Shown here: piece by piece, positions 47,974-58,930 of the stretch
Layout of the letters: every line of letters starts with the position of its first letter
How positions within the stretch are numbered: position 1 is the stretch's first letter
From: Antitrichia curtipendula
Lineage: Eukaryota; Streptophyta; Bryopsida; Hypnales; Leucodontaceae
Length of the DNA: 64,000 nucleotides
NCBI GenBank assembly: GCA_951230915.1
Contig: OX579640.1
Coordinates: 13,288,981-13,352,980 of the forward strand
Direction of reading: 5' to 3'
Position numbers and translations under genes: made by a program
Notes under the pieces: generated by a model
Told to the model about the DNA's origin: nothing
The model's database searches: none
Seen by the model: only the letters and a program-made list of their open reading frames with translations

Positions 47974-50900
47974 ATGAGAGAAGAGGAGGTGGAGAAGCTG
48001 CGGGCGGTGGTGAGGGATTGCTTGGGGAAGCATTTGTACTCGTCCGCCATCTTCTTCGCTGACAAGCTCGCGACGTTGGCCGGAAATGCGACGCAGGATT
48101 TGTACATGCAGGCAAGCCGTTTTTAACGCCCTCTTTCATGTTGATTTGCTGTTGCGGCGTTGAGCAATTTTGAACGCAATGTTTGAACATGCAGATTTTG
48201 AATATTTATTTAGGTCTTCGATCGTTTTAAAATTGAATTTATTTAGTTCCCCCAGAGCAATCTGAAGCTGCGAATTTATGTGGGACTTTGCTTGACTTGT
48301 GCTGCAGTACTTCTTCCTCAGCTGACAATGCTCTGCTCCTAATTGTGTTTATGGTTCGAATGACTTAAATTTCTGATAGTTTAGGGTTTTTTAGTTGACC
48401 AGTGGTGTGAGAATGGTCTGACTGATCCAAATCCCTTTTGAGATGTAATTTGCGGTGGCTTATCTATTTTCTTCAACTTTTTCTGAGTATTTTCCACGTG
48501 AAGCTTTTACCGTCTTGGATTATTGTAGGTTCTATTAATGTTGTGTTTTGGATCCGTTAGGCTGGAAGTTGGTGAATATTTTCCTTTAGAGTTATTAAAT
48601 GTCCTTTTCTCCTCACATCCAAGCTCGTGGAGATACCCATTGTCACTTTACGAGCAGTTTTATCTTGGGTTTAGGGTTTAAGTGCTTCAATCAATGTCAA
48701 TCTTGAGTGTAGGCATGATGCAGTTCTTGCTCTTAGAGCGGGCATTTTTTCGATTCTCAAGAGTGTCAAACTCTATTTCGTAATGAGCAATGCAGTCTCC
48801 CTTCTCTCGAGAATAGAACTGTCTTAGTCGAATTCAGGAATATGAGATTAAAGAATACCTGTTTCCACTGATTCTATTTCAAACTATTATTAGAGATTTC
48901 TTCGAATACTCATAGAAATAATATTGTTTTAAGGAAGCTGTGTCCCATTTTGTAATGTGTCATACACATACCGTAAGTGGGCTGGGAATGCTGTTCATGT
49001 ACGATGCACACCTAACCGAATTGTTTATGGAACTCAGGCACAGGCATTGTACCTCGGAAAGCAGTACCGGAGAGCACTACATTTATTACGGAGGCATAAC
49101 CTTGTCACTGCTGACTTGCGCTTCCGTTATCTTGCTGCCAAATGTTTGGTAAGCGTTGCCTGTGTCATGTCTTGTCATCTGGTTAATGTTGTGGACATTA
49201 AAGTTTTGCATTTGCACTCTCGAAATTACACTAGGCGATTCGCGAAGAATTCAACTTGCTGCCGGTAGTATCCTATCTGTCGATTTGAATCCGCTTCTCA
49301 GTTCCTAAAGGCAGCAACGTTGAGCTATAGCATCTAAGCATCGAGAAGTGCCCTTCCCTCTTACCAGGAAGACTGGATACGCTGATGCTAGTTTGAATCA
49401 TGCCTAGTATCTTTTGTCGTTTGAAAGCTTGGATAGAGGTTAGTGTACATATCTGACATTTTGGACTTGTTTGTAGGAGGAGGTTAAAGAGTGGGATGAG
49501 TGTTTGCTAATGCTTGGTGATAACGAAGTTGATGAAGAAGGCAACGTGCTGGTGGCAGATGACCAAGACACTGAATTACTCGATAAGAATGCTGAGGAAC
49601 GGGAGATAAATGTGAGTATGTTGCGTGTTCTGCTACTGCATATTGTTGGTTCTTCTCTGAAGAAATTGCTTGTATTTAGCATAACATTTCGCCATACAGA
49701 TTGGTGCAGCAATATGTCTGTTGCGAGGACGTGCCTTTGAAGCTTTGGAAAATAGAGCTCGAGCATTACGATGGTATGTGCCGTCTCATTTTACTATTCC
49801 ATATGCCTGGTTGTGAGGAACCTAGCAAGAGAGTATTGTTCACTGTTCTGACCAAGTTAATACACATATCATTGAGTGTGTCCTAGTCTCTGGAAGGAAT
49901 CCGTTAATCATGATGTTGGTTTGAGTTCATCCGGTCTCAGCATTCTTATTTGATCTACGAAGTCTTTTTTTTCCCTCCAGTATTTATTTCATCTCTCATT
50001 CTTCGTGGCTGCTGTTGTTCATCTTATTCAGTCACAGTCATGCTGATTCTGCTGGGGATATAGGTTCTGATTTTTAGTAGCCTTTGTTCTTTCTAGGTAC
50101 AAAGCTGCACTGAAGGCTGATCCGTTCTGCTATGAGGTGTGCTGGGAGCTCATTCTTGGTCGTGCATTTATTCATAGCAAGGTTTAGGGTATATCTTGTG
50201 CCTTTGGAGGTCATTGTGTCGCATATACCACGAATTTTTAACCTATTTGCTCATCTATACTGGCCCTAATCCGTGATCTTCTGCCCGTGATTCTGTTATC
50301 TTACTTTTTGCAATCTTTGATCCTGATATAATAATGAGAGCTGGCCTTGTCTTTTTGTTTTGAAATGAAGGCACAGTTAGTCTTGAGAAATCAATAATTG
50401 TGTTTTTGCAGGCTTTTGAGCATTTGATAGACAACCATATGCTGACAAGCGAGGAAGGTAGGCCCATGTACGGTTGCATCCTCTCCTCCGCCTCTGTTCC
50501 ACTCTGAGGAATCCCATTTATCCTGGTTACTTATATGCACCATAGGGGGATGCTTTTGGAGGATGAGAACACTAAGGAAATTGAATGAATGCCTAATCCT
50601 GCGATCCCCTTCAGTAGACAGCACTTGAATATTGTTAGTATAAAACACCTCAAAGTCACCTATGTTAATTCTTATGCCACGTTCTGTCCGCTGGACTTAT
50701 TCGAATCTGCTGTCGATTGAAAATGCTGACGCTTGTTCATCTATTCTGGAACTGCACTATTGATTTTATATGGTCTCAGGCTTGCTGAATTTGATGGCGT
50801 ATTTTTTAGTGATGTGATTGTGGGGATCTTACTAAGAACTGATTATTATCACTTTGAATTCAACTAAGATTTACTTGGTGTATGTTACTGGTGTGATTTA

Positions 50901-53900
50901 ACTTGGATGTCACCGCATGGACTCATCACTTACGTTATTTCTGTGTCCATCAGAGACCGTCCTTCTGAATTCCCTGAAGTTCGATCCAGAGGACCGCTGG
51001 CTGTCATTACTATATTCATGCCGTGCCAAAAAGGTTTGTATACTGGTAATGTTATTGCAGATGTTCCAGTTAATCATATATTAGTATATCTCTTCTTTGA
51101 ATTAGCAGGAAATTTTCCCAGTAACCGGGTGAGCAGGCTAACTTTGTATGTGATATGTTGTCATTTGGATGCAGTATGGACAAGAATCAGTCATTGAGGA
51201 GAAATTTCAGGAATTGGAGAAAGATCCGGATGAATCTCGAGCAGAGGAGGATAGAGTGGGTTGTTCATTGAAGGATAACAATGATGTAATTGCTTGTAGG
51301 GCAGATTATCTCTATCATCGAGGGGAATTTCAGCGCTGCTATGATACCACCAAAGCGTAAGTGTAATGTATAGGCTTTTTAAAGGGTGATTTGCGGTGTT
51401 TAATAGGCTTGCTTGAAGCTGTTTGAAATCGGAATTGCTTTACAATATGCCGCTCATGAAATTTTTTCTGAATTTTATCCACATCTGATATAATGCAGGC
51501 TTCTCGAGAAGGACCCTTATCATCTTAATTGTATGCCATTGCATATTGGTTCCGCCTTAGAGCTGGGACGTAAAAACGACCTTTTCTTGAGAGCTCATAA
51601 TTTGGTACAAGAATATCCCCAAAAGTAAGTGGTTGTTTGCTTTTCTGTACAAACTGAGTGTGCGACATACTCCGCTTCTATTGAGCTCAATTTTGGGCTA
51701 TTTAGAGAAATAAATGCTTGAGTGCTTATTTTAAATATGAATTTAGACGAAAATGTCATGCTTGCATTTCTTTTGGTCGTCTCTTTCTTTCTGAAGATCG
51801 TCCGTAGCTAGAGTGTGTATGCTTAGCACTCTATGCTGATAGTTTTGCATGAATGTTTCCTACTCTAGCACAATTTGTATGTCTTTACCGGGGAATTTCA
51901 TTTTTTAACATTTTGTGTCTTGGACAGAGCTATATCTTGGTTTGCAGTGGGCTGCTACTATTACTGCATTCGCCAATTTGATCACGCACGGCGCTACTTC
52001 TGGTACGCATGCTTGTCTTCGTTTGCATGCCAAGGTCATAAGTTATTAGATTTTTAAGATTTTTACCAGCATGATCTTTCTGGTTGAGATAGCTCCTATA
52101 TGACTTCACTCCTGGTGGTGTGATAGTTCCTCTGTCATGTCCTTCTCTTGTTATGGTACTATTTTATGCCTCATTTCTTCACGTGCTGCTTGTGCAAAAA
52201 TGTAGCACGATTGCATGAGGTTTGTGACTCAGAATATGTTTAAAAGCCATGTGGACTTCATGTTGTGTATGAAGCATCGTTTTTACGTTAGTGCTTTGAT
52301 TTAAATTACACGTGAACATGTGACTGTCTAATTTCCTAAGCCGTTGAGTATAGTGATTGGCTAGTACTTAAAGGCAAAGTTTTTTTTTATCTTTATTTCA
52401 GCAAAGCAACCACCCTAGAAGGTTCCTTCGCACCAGCTTGGCTTGGCTTCGGCAATGCATATGCTGCTCAAGATGAGAGTGATCAGGCTATGGCTGCCTA
52501 TCGCACAGCTGCTCGCCTGTTTGCAGGGTACAGTCTTATCTTTCAATCTTAAATGAACAAAGCATTGTCTGCTAATTAAGGAGTTCGAATAGATTTGGAA
52601 ATTCTGAGTTTCTTGTGACAAGATAGGAGACCGTGTGGTATCTCTCTGCAGTTTCGACTACCAATGAGTTGTTTTAATGTCAACTATTTTTACTCTAATA
52701 AGCACCTTATCTATAATTGCAGCTGTCATTTACCAGCGCTTTGCATTGGGATGGAATATCTGCGGACGAATAATCTCAATCTTGCTGAGCAAGTACGTGG
52801 GTATTCTTGTTGTAACGTTTTATTCACTTCCTAGTTGTCCAGATTGATCTCGATTTCTGGGACGACATTCCCTTAAAGATTGGATTTGAAAAAATTGTTC
52901 CCGTTCTAAATAGCGTCCCTTAGGTCAATCTAATACAGGGTTTGATATTGAAGTTATAATTTAAAGCAATTGTAAATTTTAGGATGAAGAATCTTTTAGA
53001 TCACTAGGAGTTCCAAAGTTGGTAATTCATAACTAATTGTACGGGCATCTGAGTTTTTCGATTCCAAGTGTTTTTTTCTCAGCTTCGATTCGTCTTTCCT
53101 CAAAAAATCACTCAAGAATATTTGGTCATGGAAATCAGGCTTGAAGGGACAGTGTTCCTACCTTGGTACTATTGTTGGCATAGAAGTGACACCTTGTTGG
53201 TTTGTGCAGTTTTTCTTACAAGCCAGATCCATATGTCCGACAGATCCACTTGTCTATAATGAGATGGGCGTGATGGCTTATCGCAATAGAGAGTAAGTGT
53301 CAATCATTTTCGCTAAGTGAGCACATAAAGTTCGTGTCCAAAATTTGCTGGAGACAATCTGGCGTTTGCATCTTCTTCCTACGCACAGCTACTATCTGAT
53401 TTGGTTTCTGTTACAAAGATCATGACATGGTGACCTTTACGAAATATTTTCTTACTCCATTAGAGCTCTTGTCTCAGTCGTTGGATGGTTGCAAGGCTGA
53501 TCGAGGATTACATCTTGATATTGGCAGTTATGAAACAGCTTCTCGCTACCTGAGGAAGGCTCTTCAACTGGCTCCTCCACCATTTACAGAAGCTTGGGAG
53601 CCCACCGTTGTGAATCTGGCCCATAGTCTAAGGAAGCTTAAGTATGTTGTCTTTCTAGTCAGCTTTTTTTGACCCTTTACCTGTACGATTATTGCTTTTC
53701 AAGCAATCTGTATTGGTTTACTGATTCAGCAATTTGGATCTATGCAGGTTGTACCCTGAAGCGATTTCTATGTACGAGAGAGCCTTGTCTCTATTCCCTA
53801 GAGGCGCCAGCACATATGCTGCACTTGGTTTTACTTTCCACCTCCAGGTGTGTCTTCATTGCTTCTAAAATGGAGTAACTATTTAAATGATGTATAACTC

Positions 53901-54638
53901 CGAAGTGCCTTAACAAAAAATAGAAAGTTCACTTTGGAAGCTCAGAGTCGATTATAGTAACTTCCAAAACATATTTTGAAATCATTCAAATTTTGAAGAT
54001 GTCTTATTTCGATTGATGTATTTTGTTTTCTCCTTGAAGTTTCCTAAATGATTTTTTTCAACTTCTATAGATATGGAAGCTGCCACTTTTGGTCATTTGG
54101 TCACTTGTGGGTTACTTAGGTGGAACAAAATTTTGTGTACATGTAGAAACCTGAAAGTGATTTAGTAAGGAGGTCGCTTATACTTCTTGTATGACATTCA
54201 TGCCCTGTGCCTACGTTGATGATGTCAGGGAGCTTGCTATTTGTGGTCTTAGTTAGGATATCTCTAGGAAGTGGGAGCGTCCTTTACCACTGCTGAATTT
54301 GTCGTTTCTTTTAACACAGGGAAACACAGGCAAAGCTATTGATTATTATCATAAGGTATGTTTTAACTTGCGATTTGGCCAATGTTGTGGTTCTTATTGT
54401 AATAATTGTTTTACATGTACTCAACTGTACCGTCCTTGACTTCTAGTCATGTTAGACTCCGATGTTGAAAACTAGCAATGACTATGGAAGTGCTTGTTGG
54501 CAGGCCCTTGGATTGAAGTCGGACGATACTTTCACTGCTGAGATGCTTACCAGCGCGCTTCAAGAAGAATGCTTGCGTTTGAGTTCAGCTCCTGATGCTG
54601 AGTTTTATTCACTAAGTGGAATGCCACTCATTTCTTAA
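47974..54638 (+). CDS. APC6: Anaphase-promoting complex subunit 6 (CDC16), complete, 17 exons
   Basis: Exons: 47974-48111, 49038-49148, 49477-49611, 49700-49773, 50097-50136, 50412-50457, 50954-51033, 51175-51356, 51499-51624, 51928-52002, 52402-52527, 52723-52792, 53210-53292, 53528-53641, 53748-53847, 54320-54355, 54504-54638; 1671 nt, 556 aa. All phases close without a stop, and length is close to other plant APC6 proteins (about 540 aa). The start MREEEVEKLRAVVRDCLGKH and LYSSAIFFADKLA are hallmark APC6, as are WFAVGCYYYC, MEYLRTNNLNLAEQ and EAWEPTVVNLAHSLRKL. The protein is built of TPR helix pairs and acts as a scaffold of the APC/C ubiquitin ligase, which marks cyclins and securin for destruction in mitosis. 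Intron 1 has a GC donor (CAG|GCAAGC); the others are GT-AG. Residues near 195-225 (EKDPDESRAEEDRV) form a charged loop. ATG 47974 is the first in frame. Confidence 0.95.
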
Positions 54639-57111
54639 TAAGATGACTCCAGCACATTCCTACTGCTCTATAAATTTCAGCCTCGCTTGTGTTCCACTAG
54701 TTTAGTTTCATAAATTGAGAGAAATTGTAGGTCTGCTACAAAATTACAAGTCCTATTGTTCATACTAATGCCACGGTTTGGATTGTTGTGCAAAATATAC
54801 AAAAGTAAGAGTTTAATCTTTAGAGTGGTATGAGCACCTCAAATGTGAACTGGAATATATGGGCACTTTCCATGTAGTGGAAACCAGCGAGACTGACAGG
54901 TGGGGTTGGGGGGAGGGCTGAAACCTTTGGTTCAGTCTAGTGATCCATTGCAACCATAGAAACTTCCCCTAACACATCATTCTGCTGATGCAATTCTTAT
55001 GTTTCTCAGTTGAGCTTTTTCAGTGTTTAAATGACTAAACCCCTCCCCCCAACCCCACCTTTTAGTTTGAAGTTGCTCAACTTTGGCAGCTTGATGAAGT
55101 AATGCATCATCAATTGAAATGATCTAGAAATGAGTAAATTTGACAAATATTTATAAATATTTTTCAAATTGGTTTAAAAACCTAACACTTTCATAATACA
55201 TTAAACATACTATTTATAGTATTAACCAACAAATAAATTTTCTGATTTTCTAATGTTTCATTATATTGTGTTTAGCAAAAAAAGATCTAAAATTTTATAT
55301 TGAAAGCATCATTATTTTCTTCTAGTAGAAGTTTTTTTTCACTTCAATAATACTATGTACTTTGTATTCATTACACTACAATCTTCCCACTTCAATAATA
55401 CTATGTACTTTGTGTTCATTATACACTACAATCTTCCCACTTGCATAAAAAATCCAACCAAAAAGTTCAAAACCTTGATTACTTCAGACCAACAAGTACA
55501 AAATAAGGTGGGTACACCCAAAACCGCCACTTTTTGCTACTGAGTCTAGTTACTACTATTAAACTGGTCAAATTTTCATATACTCTTGTTGACAAGTGAA
55601 AGGAGGTTCCAACGCACCAGAGAACGTGGCATTTGGACACCATATGCAAAAGTTATTAAGGGTCAAAGTTTGTTTCTAAAAGCGCTCTATCCAAATAGGT
55701 ACATAACTGATTTTGGAAATGTACACAACCTGTAGATGGCGCTTTAAGGTCAGGTGCCATTTTGGGGGTGCCTACCTTATATACAAGATTGGAGATACCT
55801 TTTGAATTTTTGTAGCCTTATAAGTAGTAATCAATGGAATACATTCCATGTGAAACTTGTGAATTCAATATTTTAATCAATTCAAACATTAGAGGTTAAA
55901 GAAATGTAGAGATTGGAATTTAATCATGAGTTCATCCAACTTTGAAAATTGGATGACAATCAAAGTGAAATATTCTATGTAATTAGTTGCAATGTTGCAA
56001 ATTCAAATACACATGACATTCATAATTATCAAATTCTTACACAATTTTATAGTTATTTTGAACACACAATATCCTACAATTATTTGTCCCCTCCATTAGG
56101 AGAAAATTGAACCGCAAAAGAGGTTGCTTCATAATGCAAAAATTTGGGTAGTAAGAGCCCTCTTAGTTCACTACTTGGACCAAGAATTCCATGATGAACT
56201 CAAAAAATTTCATCATTATTCAATTCATCTCCACAATCTAAAAAATCTCATGATGGTTCCATCATGGAGGATGGAACACACGCCTCCAACAAATTTCTAC
56301 ATGCCTCGTGGCTATAAGCAATCCTACGTGGTGGTTTTGATGAGGATGTGGTCACTCTCATACTCCTTCAATTAGTATTAAAATGAATAAGAAAATTCAA
56401 AGCCTCTTTGTGGATTCAATTTCTTCCTAATGTTGTAACCTACATTAAGCTGACACTTGGTTGCATGTCCTCCTCTACTATATAGAAGTAATAGAACCCC
56501 ACATTATAGTACTACGTATCCAATGACATAACAAAATTATTTAGGAAATGTGCAAACTACTCTTTTTGCATATATAATCAAGATGCTACATGTTCATAAA
56601 TGCATGCAACTTTCATGACAATCCATCTCAACCCACCATTCCACCTACCATTTACCTTTGTCCTTGTCTAGATCAAGAAAATTATGTCTGATGCCAAACT
56701 TTGCCTAGACATACTTTGCATATAAAACAATGCTATTCCAACATGTACATATTTCCCCACCATCAAAAGACCATTCCTTTTTATTTATCAAATTCACCTA
56801 CTACAATGACTGCTTCTCCTAACAAGTTGCTACTTTAAAATAGATATAAATATAAATCCCTCATATTCAACATTGGAATGCAAAGTTGGAACACACAACC
56901 CCTACTAGTATTTTATTGCCGGAGTAAGGGGTACAATCCACACAACTATCCTTTCTACACTATTCAACACATTCCACATTCCAAAATTTGCAATTAAAAC
57001 ATAATTCTATAATAATGACAATATTGCCATCCAGTATGCCACTTATATCCTTCTCAATAAATGATGCGTAGAAAATAATCAACTACTTCTAATCTAACCA
57101 ATCTTTCCTTA
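54639..57111. other. APC6 3' flank and intergenic DNA
   Basis: The 3' UTR presumably ends within the first few hundred bases. A G-rich inverted repeat lies at 54899-55059. A near-perfect direct repeat of about 50 bp is at 55340-55390 and 55391-55441 ('cacttcaataatactatgta'). An AAAGCGC-ended segment lies at 55680-55790. No further gene is supported; the 83-codon frame at 56124 is featureless. Confidence 0.5.
54899..55059. repeat. 19-bp perfect G/C inverted repeat with G-quadruplex potential
   Basis: GGTGGGGTTGGGGGGAGGG (54899-54917) pairs perfectly with 55041-55059 across a 123-nt loop. The left arm holds several G runs on the plus strand and the right arm holds them on the minus strand. It lies 260-420 bp after the APC6 stop, so it could fall in or just past the 3' UTR. 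It may also be the end pair of a small MITE. Confidence 0.85.
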
Positions 57112-58055
57112 ACCTCTAAAGGTTAGAGACTATGTTTTCACCAAAAATGCTCCAAAACTATCATTTCTAATACAAGTACCAAATTTTTGAAAGAACCCAT
57201 TTTTAGACACGTTGGTACTTGTATTGAAAAATACAGGATCTTGTAGTACGCTGGTTTGAGAAGATGAGGAAATTTTTTAGAAGTTTTCACCATGTGGATT
57301 GCAAGATATTAGCATTTGAATTGGCAAAAATCTTTTTTTTGTCCTTGTGAAAAATTGGGCAGCTGCACTTCACAAGCTCACATTTGTATGAAAAAATGTC
57401 CAAAATGGTGGTTACTCTTTGGATTCATTCTTCAAGGCAAGTTGGCTACACACTTGAAAATTTTCAGATCATTTGGAATTGTACTACATATAGGAAAAAA
57501 ATAATGAGTAGAAAGAAGTAGAGAATGATGCAAAATATAATATTGCCAAGAATTTAGTTATGGAATTGAAAAATGTCAATCCCAATGGTTGTAATGTTGT
57601 AATAAACAATCTACACCCAATATTTTTTTATTCTTTTTCAATTCCATTGAAAATTGATTTCAATAAAGGACTTCAAAGTTTATTTTAGAGTAGAGAATCC
57701 CAATAACTATCCGCAAACTAAAACTCCTCATAACTTTTGACTCATTGATCAAAATGGAATGATTCAAAGCTTTCCAACACATTTGTAAATTCTTAAAACC
57801 AATTTCAAAATTTTATTTCTTTAGAAGTGATTTTTAAATAATTTTTTGAGCTGCCCACCGAGCAATAAATATTACATATCATACAATAACTTTTTAACCA
57901 TATGGTTAAAAGTTATAAAAATTGTTGCGCCTTAAAGCTACTCCTTGGGCACATGTTGTGTGAAAATTTCAAAGGAAAAAAATAAAAATTTCAATTGTAG
58001 TGAGTTGCCGAAAATTGCTGTGTTGCCAAAAAATGGTGTTTGATCCTTTAGGGGG
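57112..58055 (+). mobile_element. Harbinger-like MITE (family H), copy interrupted at its right end
   Basis: About 944 bp collinear with the copies at 5178 and 15444. The left end ACCTCTAAAGG follows TTA (57109-57111) and the right end is GATCCTTTAGGGG. The chromovirus sits within a few bases of the right terminus: its GTAAC target duplication overlaps the MITE's terminal G and TAA flank. The MITE therefore predates the retrotransposon. Confidence 0.8.
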
Positions 58056-58059
58056 TAAC

Positions 58060-58316
58060 TGTTACGGATCGGCTTGACCAAGAAGTCGATGCTCTACTTA
58101 GATTGCATTCAAAGCAAACCAACACTAAATCACCACCAAGTTACAATAATGACAATGAGAATCACACTTACACATTGTATCCAAAATCATATTATCTTCA
58201 TTACACAAAATGTCAAGTGAGGAACAAGCCTCCTCACTTGACTATTAAAGGGAAGGGAGAGGCCAACTAACCCTAACCGTTACAACCGTTCCCTTGTTAC
58301 GAACGGGTTCGTAACA
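58060..58316 (-). repeat. 3' LTR of the chromovirus (257 bp)
   Basis: By eye it is identical base for base to the 5' LTR. The chromodomain reading frame runs 37 nt into it before its stop at 58280, so part of U3 is coding. Confidence 0.93.
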
Positions 58317-58930
58317 TTACCCCCCCTTCTAGGTTGGGGCCCCGATGCCGTTGGATGGAGTTTATGAAAATCAGCAATCGCCTCCGGTGCGTTTTCAAGA
58401 TTGTCCGCCGGCTCCCACGAATTCTCCTCCGGGCCATAGCCCTCCCATGACACCAAGTAGTGGAGTTTTTTCCAACGACCGAATAAACATGAATCAATAA
58501 CCTTGTGCACCTCCCACTCCACATCTCCAATTGGGGTAATAATCGGCGGAGGTGGTATGCGGCGACGTCCGGGAATGGTATCCTCACGGTATTTTTCAAG
58601 TAGAGAAACATGGAAAACATTGTGAATACGCAATGTCTTAGGTAGTTTTAACCGGTAAACGAGATCGGAGAGTTTAGCTATTATTGAAAACGGTCCAAAA
58701 AACTTAGAAGCTAATTTATGAGAGGGCTCTGTAGTTGCAATATTTTCATGGCGCAAGAGGACTTTGTCACCTGGTTGAAAGGTCGGTTGTAGTTGTACCC
58801 CTCGGTCGTAATTTCGCTTAGTTTGTTCCCCCGCAATCAAAATCATAGTTTTGAGTTCCTCATGAACTTGTTGTAGATGTCGAACCCGATCCTCGGCCGC
58901 TGGAACAGTGGATGTTGTAGGTATAGAAAA
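58280..58930 (-). CDS. Pol C-terminal part: integrase GPF motif and chromodomain
   Basis: It continues pol in the same frame after the TAG; the first internal ATG is at 58846 (188 aa from there). It holds the GPY/F-type motif FFGPFSIIAKLSDLVYRL and then a chromodomain, EWEVHKVIDSCLFGRWKKLH through YLVSWEGYGPEENSWEPADN. The aromatic cage position normally filled at the start of the domain is W here. Chromodomains of these elements steer integration by binding modified histone H3. The stop lies inside the 3' LTR. Made only by stop readthrough or internal initiation, or not at all, if the TAG is real. Confidence 0.88.
   Translation of the reverse strand, partial: FSIPTTSTVPAAEDRVRHLQQVHEELKTMILIAGEQTKRNYDRGVQLQPTFQPGDKVLLRHENIATTEPSHKLASKFFGPFSIIAKLSDLVYRLKLPKTLRIHNVFHVSLLEKYREDTIPGRRRIPPPPIITPIGDVEWEVHKVIDSCLFGRWKKLHYLVSWEGYGPEENSWEPADNLENAPEAIADFHKLHPTASGPQPRRGGNVTNPFVTRERL
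58317..58330 (-). other. Polypurine tract
   Basis: In element sense AGAAGGGGGGGTAA lies directly before the 3' LTR, the expected place of the plus-strand primer. It overlaps the chromodomain coding frame. Confidence 0.85.

Noticed and set aside
53427..53672. 81-codon frame around APC6 exon 14 as a longer exon
   Set aside because: Only its 3' part (53528-53641) matches APC6. Using the acceptor 'ttggcag' at 53527 closes the phase (NRDYETASRY), while the 5' part is unlike any APC6.
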